DNA of 23,535 nt from an uncultured bacterium (GTDB lineage: Bacteria > Patescibacteriota > Patescibacteriia > Patescibacteriales > Patescibacteriaceae): assembly GCA_937868555.1 (NCBI GenBank), contig CALMNI010000061.1:1-23535 (forward strand), read 5' to 3'. The position numbers were made by a program, and so were the translations under genes. This document shows, piece after piece, positions 15,887 to 23,535 of this stretch. The notes under the pieces were generated by a model that saw only the letters and a program-made list of their open reading frames with translations, searched no databases and was not told the origin of the DNA. Position 1 is the first letter of the stretch. Each line of letters starts with the position of its first letter.

Positions 15887-17155
15887 TTGAAAACACTAAG
15901 AACTTTTTTAGTATGCTTGTTTGCTTGTATAAGCATCTCAAGTATGAGCGTGGCTCAGCCCGCATTTATTATTTCATCAATAGGCAATGGGTATGTTGAT
16001 GGAGTAGGTGATATATATTCTTTCAACTCTTCAACCTTGCTGGCAATTGGCACCCAGGGGTCCATATTTAAAACCACTAACGGCGGAGCATCGTTCTCTA
16101 AAATCGAATGCACAACCTTGGCTTTAAATTGTATGGCTTTTCGCAATGCCAACACCGGATATATAGGCGGTCAAAATGGCGTTGTTCTGAAAACAACTGA
16201 TGGCGGTTCGTCATGGAGCGTTATCGGTCTTGGTTTAAGTCAATGGTCGTTTAATGGAATTAGCTTAAAGAACGATGAAGTAAATTTGTCAGGTTCCTTG
16301 GGAACAATATTCAAAAGTACCAACAACGGAGCTAACTGGATTGACCAGTCTATTTCGTTAAGTGGCAATTTCTATGGCGGCACTGCATTTATCCCAAACG
16401 GGAGAAGATTACAGGTTGCCTATTCATCTCCTTCGGCCGTATGGATATCTTCAAACGGCGGAACAACGTGGAGCGGAGAAGCATTGCCAAACAATGCTCA
16501 AGCAAGCGGCCAATACTGGCAAGATAGTCTTGTCGGTTATGTAATTGGAACACTGCCCTCAACCACAACGCGAGTTGTATGCAAAACAACTAATGGCGGA
16601 GCAAACTGGAATTCTCTGACATTGTCAGGGAATGTGTTATTAAAAGATATTAGCTTTTGCAATGCTTCCACCGGATTTATCGTTGCAGGAACACATAATC
16701 CTAGCAAAGTAGGACAAATTTACTGGACGACGAACGCCGGGGCTTCTTGGACACTGATTAAGGAGTACACTGAAACCGAGTTATACAGCGTTGCCTGTTT
16801 TGGTAGCAAAGTATATATTGGCGCAGATCCAGGAAAAATTCTCTGTGCAGATATAAGCGTTTCCATTACTCCGATTTCAACAGCAGTTCCAGAAAAATAT
16901 TCTTTATCGCAAAACTTCCCAAATCCTTTTAATCCTACAACAACGATACGATTCACAATTCCTAAAGCAACACAAGGCAGCTTGATAATATATAACATGC
17001 AAGGGCAAGAGGTTAAAACAATAACTAATCAATTATTTGTAGCTGGAACATATGAACCGCAATTCAATGCAAGCGGTTTATCAAGCGGAACATATTTTTA
17101 TAGACTTGAAACCGAAGGTTTCAGCCAAACGAAAAAAATGATATTAGTAAAATAA
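15887..17155 (+). CDS. secreted Ycf48/BNR-like repeat protein with C-terminal T9SS type A sorting domain
   Basis: 422 residues with a TTG start. Seen: a signal peptide (1-23, 'SVAQ' before PAF); six units of the pattern hydrophobic-K-[TS]-T-[ND]-x-G-x-[ST]-W at residues 58-70, 98-110, 139-151, 184-195, 230-241 and 277-288, typical of Ycf48/sortilin-like beta-propeller blades; and a C-terminal domain (about 339-422) beginning 'YSLSQNFPNPFNPTTTI', containing 'IYNMQGQEVKTI' and 'GLSSGTYFYRLE', and ending 'SQTKKMILVK'. That last domain is the hallmark of type IX secretion cargo in Bacteroidota, Ignavibacteria and relatives. No T9SS component is visible here, and I know of none as a normal CPR trait. 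The gene has its own promoter, ribosome binding site and terminator, unlike its neighbours. I infer horizontal acquisition. How the protein is exported and held here is unknown. Confidence 0.9.
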   Translation: MKTLRTFLVCLFACISISSMSVAQPAFIISSIGNGYVDGVGDIYSFNSSTLLAIGTQGSIFKTTNGGASFSKIECTTLALNCMAFRNANTGYIGGQNGVVLKTTDGGSSWSVIGLGLSQWSFNGISLKNDEVNLSGSLGTIFKSTNNGANWIDQSISLSGNFYGGTAFIPNGRRLQVAYSSPSAVWISSNGGTTWSGEALPNNAQASGQYWQDSLVGYVIGTLPSTTTRVVCKTTNGGANWNSLTLSGNVLLKDISFCNASTGFIVAGTHNPSKVGQIYWTTNAGASWTLIKEYTETELYSVACFGSKVYIGADPGKILCADISVSITPISTAVPEKYSLSQNFPNPFNPTTTIRFTIPKATQGSLIIYNMQGQEVKTITNQLFVAGTYEPQFNASGLSSGTYFYRLETEGFSQTKKMILVK

Positions 17156-17200
17156 TAACAAAAAAGAATACTAACACCCCCTGTCTGGTATTCTGTTCTT

Positions 17201-17241
17201 CCTCTCTTTCGTAGCAATATGAAGGAGAGGTTTTTGTTTTT
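17201..17241 (+). terminator. rho-independent terminator of the sorting-domain gene
   Basis: The arms 17201-17210 (CCTCTCTTTC) and 17221-17230 (GAAGGAGAGG) form a 10-bp stem with one G-T pair around a 10-nt loop, followed by TTTTTGTTTTT. It lies 46 nt after the stop codon. The hairpin also rules out the in-frame ATG at 17219 as the start of lysS. Confidence 0.85.
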
Positions 17242-17270
17242 AGGGCCTATTCGCATTACGCAGGGAGGGC

Positions 17271-17298
17271 TTTATTTTTCTTTTAAAATGCTATACTG
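17271..17298 (+). promoter_or_regulatory. possible lysS promoter
   Basis: TATACT (17293-17298, five of six) with a weak TTTATT (17271-17276) 16 nt upstream. It lies between the terminator at 17201-17241 and the lysS start at 17327, where a new promoter is needed. Confidence 0.35.
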
Positions 17299-17326
17299 TA
17301 GATACTATATTATTTATACCTTACCT

Positions 17327-18793
17327 ATGTCAGACCGCCTTGAAGATATTATTGCCATTAGAAAGAGTAAATTGGCCGCTATTGAAGCGGTGGGCTTAAG
17401 CGCCTATCCCGACACAACGGCGCGTACCCACACCTTAGAAGAAGTTACTTCCACTTTCGATGATTTGTTGGAAAAAGAAATTGTTATTGTTGGCCGCATT
17501 CGCTCTTTGCGTTTAATGGGACAATTAGCCTTTGCGCATATTGAAGATGGCGACGGCCGTTTGCAGGTCTTTTTTCAAAAAGAATCCTTAGGAGAGGAAG
17601 CTTTTCAATTTTTTGTTAATAATTTTGATATAGGCGATTTCATTGAAGCGACAGGGGAATTGTTTAGAACAAAGACCGAGGAGAAAACTTTAAAGGCGAA
17701 AAGCGTGCGCATGCTGGCTAAATCTCTCCGGCCCTTGCCGAGCGAGCATTACAGCTTGGCCGATGAAGAAATACGTTTGCGCCAGCGCTACCTTGATATC
17801 TTATTGCACCCCGAAGTAAAAGATTTATTTATCAAGAAAGCATTATTTTGGGACGCGACCAGGGAATTCTTAAAGGGTAAGGGGTTTTTGGAAATGTACA
17901 TGCCCATCTTAGAGCCTATTCCTGGTGGAGCTGAAGCCGAACCATTCATAACACATCATAACGCTTTGGATAAAGATTTCTTTTTACGCATCTCGCTGGA
18001 ATTGCCCTTGAAAAAAATGCTTGTCGCTGGCTATCCTAAAGTATTTGAGATAGGCCGCGTGTTCCGCAATGAAGGAATAGATCGCGAGCATTTGCAAGAT
18101 TACACCGCCATGGAATGGTATTGGGCTTATGCTAATTTTGAGATGATGATGAAATTCGTCCAAGAGATGTATCAGTATACGATTATGAAAACCTTTGGGA
18201 CTTTGCAATTAAATTACCAAGGCGAAGTGATTGATTGGAGTGGCAATTGGCCAAAGCTAGATTATTTTGAATTATTTAAAGAGCATACCGGCATAGATTT
18301 GAATAGCGCGACTGAAGAGGAATTGCGGGCGTATGCGTTGAATAAACACATTGCTGTTGAAGCGAGCGCAGGCAAAGGGCGTATTATTGATTTAATTTTC
18401 AAAAAGAAGATTCGCGCCTTGCCTGAAGTTTCAATGCAGCCTCATTTCTTAATTAATCAGCCAATTGAAATAGAGCCTTTGGCAAAAAAAGACAGTAAAA
18501 ATCCGCGCGTGGTTCAGCGCATGCAGATTCTCGCCTGCGGTTCGGAAATGGGCAAGGGGTTTGCTGAATTAAATGATCCCATAGACCAGGCCTCTCGTTT
18601 TGCTGAGCAAATGAAATTACGCGAAAAGGGAGATAAGGAAGCGCAGATGCTTGATACCGATTTTCTTGAAGCGTTGGAATACGGTATGCCGCCGGCCGCG
18701 GGCTTCGGCTTTAGTGAAAGGAATTTTGCCATTTTTAATGATAAATCGGTGCGAGAGACTGTCGTATTCCCGCCCATGAAAGACGCGGCATGA
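17327..18793 (+). CDS. lysS: lysyl-tRNA synthetase, class II
   Basis: 488 residues from the ATG at 17327 ('MSDRLEDIIAIRKSKLAAIE'). The frame is open back to 17219, but that ATG sits in the terminator loop and the added residues are not family sequence. The enzyme charges tRNA-Lys. Seen: an OB-fold anticodon-binding domain (about 50-135, 'VGRIRSLRLMGQLAFAHIED'); 'RLRQRYLDIL' (150-159); class II motif 1 region (about 186-200); motif 2 'VFRNEGIDREH' (245-255); and motif 3 near the C-terminus as 'GMPPAAGFGFSERNF', with its Arg at about 465, in place of the textbook 'GxGIDRL'. This motif 3 form resembles what I recall of CPR LysRS. Length is normal to slightly short. Its stop TGA overlaps the ddl start by 4 nt (ATGA), so translation is coupled. 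The UGA stop also argues for the standard genetic code. Confidence 0.95.
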   Translation: MSDRLEDIIAIRKSKLAAIEAVGLSAYPDTTARTHTLEEVTSTFDDLLEKEIVIVGRIRSLRLMGQLAFAHIEDGDGRLQVFFQKESLGEEAFQFFVNNFDIGDFIEATGELFRTKTEEKTLKAKSVRMLAKSLRPLPSEHYSLADEEIRLRQRYLDILLHPEVKDLFIKKALFWDATREFLKGKGFLEMYMPILEPIPGGAEAEPFITHHNALDKDFFLRISLELPLKKMLVAGYPKVFEIGRVFRNEGIDREHLQDYTAMEWYWAYANFEMMMKFVQEMYQYTIMKTFGTLQLNYQGEVIDWSGNWPKLDYFELFKEHTGIDLNSATEEELRAYALNKHIAVEASAGKGRIIDLIFKKKIRALPEVSMQPHFLINQPIEIEPLAKKDSKNPRVVQRMQILACGSEMGKGFAELNDPIDQASRFAEQMKLREKGDKEAQMLDTDFLEALEYGMPPAAGFGFSERNFAIFNDKSVRETVVFPPMKDAA

Positions 18794-19764
18794 AAAAAAA
18801 ATTACGTGTTGGAGTAATAGGAGGAGGTTCTTCCAGTGAGCGGGAGGTTTCGCTGCTTGGCAGCCGCGTTGTCGCGGCTGCTTTGCCTAAGACGAAATAC
18901 GCCGTAGCGCTTATTGATGTGGGAAAGGATAGCGATGCATTGTATAAAAAAATCAAGTCTATTGATGTTGCTTTTTTAGTAATGCATGGCCGCGATGCCG
19001 AGGATGGGCGCATACAGGGTTTTTTAGAAATGCTTGGCATCCCTTATACCGGTTCGGGAATAGCCGCGAGCGCCTTAGCTTTTGATAAGGCTCGTACTCA
19101 AGCGCTTGTGAGCATGGCCGGAGTCCGTATTCCCAAATCAATTAGTATTTCCAAAAAAGAATCCCTTGATTTTTTGAAGCTAAAGCGCAAGATACGAAAA
19201 ATATTTTCGTATCCAATTGTTGTTAAGCCTAATGCTTCGGGATCAAGCATAGGGGTAAGTATAGTCAAAAATGAGACTGATCTCTTAAAAGCCTTAGCCG
19301 CTTCTTTTAAAGAAAGCGAAGATATTTTGCTAGAACAATATATTGCTGGACGGGAATTTTCTTGCGCCGTTATGGGCAATAGCGGACAAACTAATATTGA
19401 GGCCTTGCCGCCTATAGAAATTATTAGCGAGGGCAGCGAGTTTTTTGATTATAAGGCTAAATATTTCTCTAAGACGACTCAGGAAATATGCCCAGCCCCT
19501 GCTACAAAAAAACTTACGGCTCTTATCAAAGAAACAAGCGTATGCGTCCATGAATTATTAGGATGTGATGGATTAACTCGATCTGATTTCATGCTTGATA
19601 GCCGCAATAATCTTTATTTTTTAGAAATTAATACTATTCCCGGGCAAACTGAAGCGAGCCTGGCTCCAAAAGCAGCTCGCGCGCATGGTTTGACTTTTGC
19701 GGCATTTTTGGAAAAACAAATTATCTTAGCCATAAAAAAGCACAATCCTCAGAAAATAAGATAA
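18790..19764 (+). CDS. ddl: D-alanine--D-alanine ligase
   Basis: 324 residues, normal for Ddl (about 300-370). It uses ATP to join two D-alanines for the peptidoglycan stem peptide. Seen: 'IGGGSSSEREVSL' (10-22) with E18; 'MHGRDAEDGRIQG' (65-77), where the usual HGxxGEDG has Ala for the second Gly; the ATP-grasp lysine in 'VVKPNASGSSIGVS' (144-157); 'DYKAKY' (220-225); the metal-binding D266 in 'RSDFML'; and E279/N281 in 'EINTIPGQTEASL'. All core ATP-grasp residues are present, so it should be active. It implies a peptidoglycan wall. The start codon overlaps the lysS stop (ATGA) with no Shine-Dalgarno sequence, so it relies on coupling. A new promoter follows 14 nt after its stop. Confidence 0.94.
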   Translation: MKKKLRVGVIGGGSSSEREVSLLGSRVVAAALPKTKYAVALIDVGKDSDALYKKIKSIDVAFLVMHGRDAEDGRIQGFLEMLGIPYTGSGIAASALAFDKARTQALVSMAGVRIPKSISISKKESLDFLKLKRKIRKIFSYPIVVKPNASGSSIGVSIVKNETDLLKALAASFKESEDILLEQYIAGREFSCAVMGNSGQTNIEALPPIEIISEGSEFFDYKAKYFSKTTQEICPAPATKKLTALIKETSVCVHELLGCDGLTRSDFMLDSRNNLYFLEINTIPGQTEASLAPKAARAHGLTFAAFLEKQIILAIKKHNPQKIR

Positions 19765-19777
19765 GTCCTAAAAAGGC

Positions 19778-19807
19778 TTGGTATCAAAGGATATATTATG
19801 GTATAAT
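19778..19807 (+). promoter_or_regulatory. sigma70-type promoter for the right-hand T4SS-like block
   Basis: TTGGTA (19778-19783), 18 nt, TATAAT (19802-19807): four of six and six of six matches. The predicted start near 19814 gives a leader of about 22 nt before the ATG at 19836. Confidence 0.5.
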
Positions 19808-19835
19808 AAAGATAGAATATGCATGTAATGAGTCT

Positions 19836-20666
19836 ATGAACCAAGCTCAGAACGCTCCTTTAGATTTAGGGCCTGTTCTCCGGGGCCGAGACCAAGAAAT
19901 GATGGCGAGCCAGCAGCTTAAAGCCAAACAATTTGCGGACGACCAAGCCGCAAAGCAAGAGGCTTTTCACCAGGCGCATACTGATGCCTTGGAAATGAGC
20001 CGTCTTTCGAGCGGGCGTGCTTCCTTCAAAGATAAAATGAAGGCAACCATGGGTGCTATTAAAAATAACGCCCAAGGACTGGGCAGCGCTCTTTCCAAGG
20101 GTGATGAAAATCGAAAAGGCCAAAGTGCAACTAAACGTTTTGGCGATATTGGGGACAGTTTGCGCCAAGCCAAAATGCAAGAAATGCTTAGTCGTGGACG
20201 AGGCGGGGTTAAGGAAGCTATTAAGGCCGAAGCTGCTTCAATGGTTAAGCAAGGTACGACGGAATTATTGGAAGCATCCTGGAAGAATTTAATCGATAGC
20301 TATGGTTTGACTCTATTGTGGATCAACGCTCATGTGTTTCTCCGCCATGGCCTTCCAAACGGCAAAGATTATTTTTGCGCCCTAGGAGAGGAATGGATGC
20401 CCAAGGGTTCGGGATTAAAAGGCGGAGGAGGCAGCGGTGGAATGGGCGGAGCGAGCGTACCGATTTTTGGCATGCCAGGCAAGGGTTTTGGCATTCTTGA
20501 AATTATTGCCTTGGCTATTTTAGACGGCATCGTCATCGCGGCAATGATTGTTAATCTTTCTTTCTACGCATTCATGATTTTTATTATTGTTTTCCCTATA
20601 GACGCTGCTTGGGAGTTAGGCATGGAGGGAGTAACACAAGTTATTAGAACCCTTTTTCAAATTTAG
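19836..20666 (+). CDS. membrane protein of the T4SS-like locus, unknown function
   Basis: 276 residues, not recognised as a named gene. Seen: a hydrophilic, Lys/Gln/Ala-rich N-terminal half (1-150), probably helical and possibly coiled coil in part, without a signal peptide, so likely cytoplasmic; a moderately hydrophobic segment (about 152-170); one cysteine (C181); a Gly-rich linker (about 191-216) with 'GGGGSGGMGG'; and a long hydrophobic stretch (about 217-255) long enough for one or two membrane helices, broken by D230. Its stop is 6 nt before the TrbL-like gene, so the two form one operon. I recall similar proteins sitting next to TrbL-like genes in CPR genomes, which suggests an accessory subunit of the same channel. 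That assignment is contextual only. Confidence 0.7.
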   Translation: MNQAQNAPLDLGPVLRGRDQEMMASQQLKAKQFADDQAAKQEAFHQAHTDALEMSRLSSGRASFKDKMKATMGAIKNNAQGLGSALSKGDENRKGQSATKRFGDIGDSLRQAKMQEMLSRGRGGVKEAIKAEAASMVKQGTTELLEASWKNLIDSYGLTLLWINAHVFLRHGLPNGKDYFCALGEEWMPKGSGLKGGGGSGGMGGASVPIFGMPGKGFGILEIIALAILDGIVIAAMIVNLSFYAFMIFIIVFPIDAAWELGMEGVTQVIRTLFQI

Positions 20667-20672
20667 TGTTTT

Positions 20673-23535
20673 ATGAAGAAATCCCGTTTATCAGTAGTGC
20701 TTACCTCTTTGCTTTTACTAGGGCTTTGTTTAATGCCCTCTGCGGTTCATGCTATTAATATGGGCGAAGCGCTGGCTTCTATTTTAGGAGGCCTAGTGGG
20801 CATCATGGTTTGGATTGGTGGTAATCTACTGATCGGAATCATCTTTTTAGTTGTATGGGTTGCGCAATATAACGATTTTATTACTTCACCGGCCGTAACA
20901 ATGGGCTGGGTAATCATCCGAGATATTTGCAATATGTTCTTTATTGTCATATTGCTCATTATCGCCTTTGCAACCGTTTTAAATATTGAAAAATATTCTT
21001 GGAAGCATCTTCTGCCTAAGCTATTAATCATGGCCGTTTTGATTAATTTTTCCAAATTAATTTGCGGTGTCTTAATTGATTTTGCCCAGGTCGTTATGTT
21101 GACCTTTGTTAACGGCTTTCGCGATATCGCTGCTGGTAACTTTGCCGAAATGGCGGGCATTCATGGGTTGTTAAATGTTCCTTCTAACAATGAAAGCGTG
21201 TCTTTCTTATCAGTTGCCGGGACATATATTTTAGCGCTATTGTATATTATTTTTTCTGTTATTATCATGGGCGTTGTGCTCTGCGTTTTAGTTATCCGCA
21301 TGATAATGCTGTGGATTTTAGTTGTCCTCTCTCCTTTTGCATATTTGCTAGAAACAACTCCTTCAACAAAAGCATACGCCGGGAAGTGGTGGAGTTATTT
21401 TGCCAGCAATTTAGTTTCCGGTCCCTTACTGGCTTTCTTTATTTGGCTGTCTTTTGCGGCAACGCAAAGCACTGCGAGCGGAGCCTTGCAGGGTTTTGAA
21501 AATAATCGTCCGGACGGCGGCGCGGAAGAGGGACGTGTATCGCAGCTGGCGGAGCAACGCGCTGGGTTGGCGTCGGCCGGTACGCCGGAAGGCATGCTTA
21601 AATTCGTTATTTCTATGGGCTTGCTTATTGGCGGCTTGATGATGACAAAGGAAATCGGCGGCGCGGCCGGTGCTATCGCCGGCAAAGGCTTGGGCGCGAT
21701 GAGCGGAACGGCCAAGAAGCTTACCGGATATAATGCTGTCACAGGACGCGTGGCCGCTTTCAATAAAAAGCGCGACGCCGCCCGTACGGAAAAGTACTCA
21801 GCTTTCGGCGAGAAGATGTATGGCCAATCCTTGCGAGCTAAAGGAGCTATTAAGGGAGGCGCTGCCGCCGCCTGGGCCGCAACTAAAACCGGCTTGGGCG
21901 CAGTGAGATCTGGTGCGGCGCAAGGTACTCGGAGTATGGTTGGCCCCTATGGAGGGCTAACGTTGGCTGCTCAAGCGGGCATTCCTGGTTTTAACTTGCT
22001 AGCCAAGGCAATGGATAAATTGGCCGCTACTCTTGAAAAAGATAAAACCGGAAAAGAGTCAAAGGAAGACAAAATTAAGAAAAAGGCTGAGGCAAAAGAT
22101 CAGCATGATAGATTATTGGGAGCGTATGCTACCGGAACCTATACAGATAAGTTTGATAATAAGTTTACTAAGCCTCAAGAATTGTCTAATGGCGTAACGG
22201 TATATACTGAGCCCCTTAAGGATGATAAGGGGATCGAATATGCCCATCTTATTGCTACTGATGAACGCCGCGTTCAATTAGACAATAATGGTAATGAAAT
22301 GAAAGATGAGAAAGGAAAAACTATTTATCAGGACGCACTCTTAGAAAAAACGGAACGCAAAGATGAGAATGGCGATATTGTTAAAGATAAGAAAGGGAAT
22401 ATTATTTACGATGAGAAAATTGTATATCGCAATAAAATGCTTGATGGGGAGGGGAAAATTGCAAAAGATAAGGATGGGAGAATTGTATACGAACAAAGAC
22501 AGAAACCCAAACTTAATGATAGCGGAACGCCCATGGTGTCGCGATTTGACCCTGATAAGCCGTTAATGGAAGCGATTCCGGATGAAAGAGTTGACGTTAA
22601 TCAGCACGCGATTAAAAAAATGGGCAAGCTCGAATATAGTGTTGATAGTGCTTGGACAAAATCAATGGTAACGGCTAAAGCTTTCAATAATCAGAAAGAA
22701 GAAAAGAAAGTCACAGAGGAAAGCAAGAAAATGGCTGATGCTGGTATGAGCGAGGCGCAGCTATTGGGAGTATTGCAAAACGCTTCAATGTCTGACCATA
22801 AGCGCATGGGAGCTGCTATTGAGTTGGCTATTAAGCAGGGCTTCAAAGGAAAAGATGCAAGACAGCAAGTTGACATGGCGAAAAGCTTGTTTAAGGGGCA
22901 TGACAATAATCTTCTTACAAAGAAGTTTAACGACGAGGTTGATAAGAAACAAGCTTACTTAAATTACGATGTTTCAACTGATGAAGGTGAGAGGAAGATG
23001 ATGAAACGTTTTCAGGGGGGCAAAATGGAAGTCCAATCTGATGAGGCGTATAAGGATCCAAACTTTATTCGCGCATTAGCGCACAACCTTACTGCTGATG
23101 AGTTTAAGAATACAATGAAAAAGGTTAGTGCTTATTCCAGTAAACATAATGACAGTAGTAAGGAAGGATATAGGGCGTTCCTTGATGAGCAAAAGCCTGT
23201 CTTTAAGAAAGATGGTACCCTTGATGATTCAAGAAAAGTCTTTAAAGATATAACTAAAGACTTACGAGACGTGGGCCGCGGTTCAAGCGTAACAACGGAA
23301 AATATTGGTAAAGTTTTGGAATCAGCTATTGGCTCAATGTCAGCTACGGAAATTGGGAAACTTGATATCAAGAGTTTTAAAGGAGATGCTAAGATTCTGG
23401 GTTCCCAAGCCAAGGCGGACACATATACTACAGAGCTCGAGAGTATTTTGTCTAAGATGAAGAGGAGCGAACGAAAAAAGATTTTGGGCAATCGTGATCC
23501 CAATAAGGAAACATCAGAGGCTCTAAAGGTTATCT
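20673..23535 (+). CDS. TrbL/VirB6-like T4SS membrane protein with long hydrophilic tail (partial, runs off right edge)
   Basis: From the ATG at 20673 the frame stays open for 954 codons to the window end, so the C-terminus is missing. Seen: a signal peptide (1-27, 'SAVHA'); about seven membrane helices (roughly 38-63, 85-104, 116-145, 182-207, 208-226, 248-264, 309-325); the segment 'VVLSPFAYLLETTPSTKAY' (217-235), characteristic of TrbL/VirB6-like proteins of CPR; a Gly/Ala-rich region (about 329-460); then a Lys/Asp/Glu-rich tail with three 27-residue repeats (nt 22281-22523). VirB6/TrbL forms the inner-membrane part of T4SS channels; classical members are about 300-500 residues, so half of this one is extra. 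The tail is probably cytoplasmic or extracellular depending on helix count, which I cannot settle. It follows the 276-residue membrane protein by 6 nt with no Shine-Dalgarno sequence. Confidence 0.82.
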   Translation, partial: MKKSRLSVVLTSLLLLGLCLMPSAVHAINMGEALASILGGLVGIMVWIGGNLLIGIIFLVVWVAQYNDFITSPAVTMGWVIIRDICNMFFIVILLIIAFATVLNIEKYSWKHLLPKLLIMAVLINFSKLICGVLIDFAQVVMLTFVNGFRDIAAGNFAEMAGIHGLLNVPSNNESVSFLSVAGTYILALLYIIFSVIIMGVVLCVLVIRMIMLWILVVLSPFAYLLETTPSTKAYAGKWWSYFASNLVSGPLLAFFIWLSFAATQSTASGALQGFENNRPDGGAEEGRVSQLAEQRAGLASAGTPEGMLKFVISMGLLIGGLMMTKEIGGAAGAIAGKGLGAMSGTAKKLTGYNAVTGRVAAFNKKRDAARTEKYSAFGEKMYGQSLRAKGAIKGGAAAAWAATKTGLGAVRSGAAQGTRSMVGPYGGLTLAAQAGIPGFNLLAKAMDKLAATLEKDKTGKESKEDKIKKKAEAKDQHDRLLGAYATGTYTDKFDNKFTKPQELSNGVTVYTEPLKDDKGIEYAHLIATDERRVQLDNNGNEMKDEKGKTIYQDALLEKTERKDENGDIVKDKKGNIIYDEKIVYRNKMLDGEGKIAKDKDGRIVYEQRQKPKLNDSGTPMVSRFDPDKPLMEAIPDERVDVNQHAIKKMGKLEYSVDSAWTKSMVTAKAFNNQKEEKKVTEESKKMADAGMSEAQLLGVLQNASMSDHKRMGAAIELAIKQGFKGKDARQQVDMAKSLFKGHDNNLLTKKFNDEVDKKQAYLNYDVSTDEGERKMMKRFQGGKMEVQSDEAYKDPNFIRALAHNLTADEFKNTMKKVSAYSSKHNDSSKEGYRAFLDEQKPVFKKDGTLDDSRKVFKDITKDLRDVGRGSSVTTENIGKVLESAIGSMSATEIGKLDIKSFKGDAKILGSQAKADTYTTELESILSKMKRSERKKILGNRDPNKETSEALKVI
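22281..22523 (+). repeat. three tandem 27-residue repeats in the TrbL-like tail
   Basis: Units begin at 22281, 22362 and 22443, an exact 81-nt period. Each starts D-x-x-G-x-x-x-K-D-x-x-G-x-[IT]-[IV]-Y, for example DENGDIVKDKKGNIIY and DGEGKIAKDKDGRIVY. The DNA is diverged between units, so the repeat is old. The last unit's second half is degenerate. Confidence 0.8.

Noticed and set aside
17219..17326. Upstream extension of lysS from the ATG at 17219.
   Set aside because: That ATG is inside the loop of an intrinsic terminator, and the first 36 residues are not LysRS sequence. The start at 17327 gives the family N-terminus.
18790..18793. Possibility of a UGA-recoding genetic code, as in some CPR lineages.
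   Set aside because: lysS ends at UGA exactly at its expected C-terminus and overlaps the ddl start, so UGA is used as a stop here.
20747..21160. Minus-strand ORF of 137 codons.
   Set aside because: It is antisense to the membrane-helix coding part of the TrbL-like gene and shows no family features.
1..23535. CRISPR array, tRNA or rRNA genes, insertion sequences or integrase sites.
   Set aside because: I saw no regularly spaced direct repeats, cloverleaf-like sequences, rRNA signatures, transposase or integrase frames. The only tandem repeats are within coding sequences.

Overview
The window is typical of a small-genome bacterium of the Candidate Phyla Radiation (Patescibacteria, Parcubacteria-like). 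I infer this from four things: short housekeeping enzymes packed with 1-5 nt gaps or 4-nt overlaps; almost no Shine-Dalgarno sequences; two-helix T4SS-pilin-like proteins with the 'GGxxxxTAxGNHEQ' signature; and a TrbL/VirB6-like multi-helix protein fused to a long hydrophilic tail. UGA ends lysS, so the code is the standard one and not the UGA=Gly code of Gracilibacteria. The exact lineage cannot be read from the sequence alone.

Layout. Positions 1-2727 are a minus-strand operon: a membrane-anchored DsbA-like thiol oxidoreductase, then two tandem paralogous Cys-containing T4SS-pilin-like proteins, the second running off the left edge. A divergent promoter region (2728-2847) has the two -10 boxes sharing one 12-bp palindrome. 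Rightward from there come exonuclease III (xth), a REP-like palindrome, leuS with a shortened editing domain, and rsmA/ksgA. Next are a membrane-anchored protein with thrombospondin-type-3-like calcium loops and, 4 nt later, a giant secreted protein of 2727 residues with about 100 cysteines, several lectin-like beta-sandwich modules and a repeated C-x5-G-C-x2-aromatic motif.

Positions 15770-17245 hold a self-contained cassette. It has a strong promoter inside an inverted repeat, a good ribosome binding site, a TTG start, a secreted protein with Ycf48/BNR-like repeats and a C-terminal type IX secretion sorting domain, and an intrinsic terminator. It looks acquired from a Bacteroidota/Ignavibacteria-type donor. 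After it come lysS and ddl with overlapping stop and start codons, then a second T4SS-like block: a membrane protein of unknown function and a TrbL-like protein that runs off the right edge.

How the genes may work together. Housekeeping functions (two aminoacyl-tRNA synthetases, 16S rRNA dimethylation, base-excision repair, D-Ala-D-Ala supply) alternate with envelope functions. The envelope genes suggest a surface apparatus: a T4SS-like membrane channel and pilin-like subunits, a thiol oxidase able to cross-link Cys-rich exported proteins, and a giant disulfide-rich surface protein. That functional link is inference from content and proximity.
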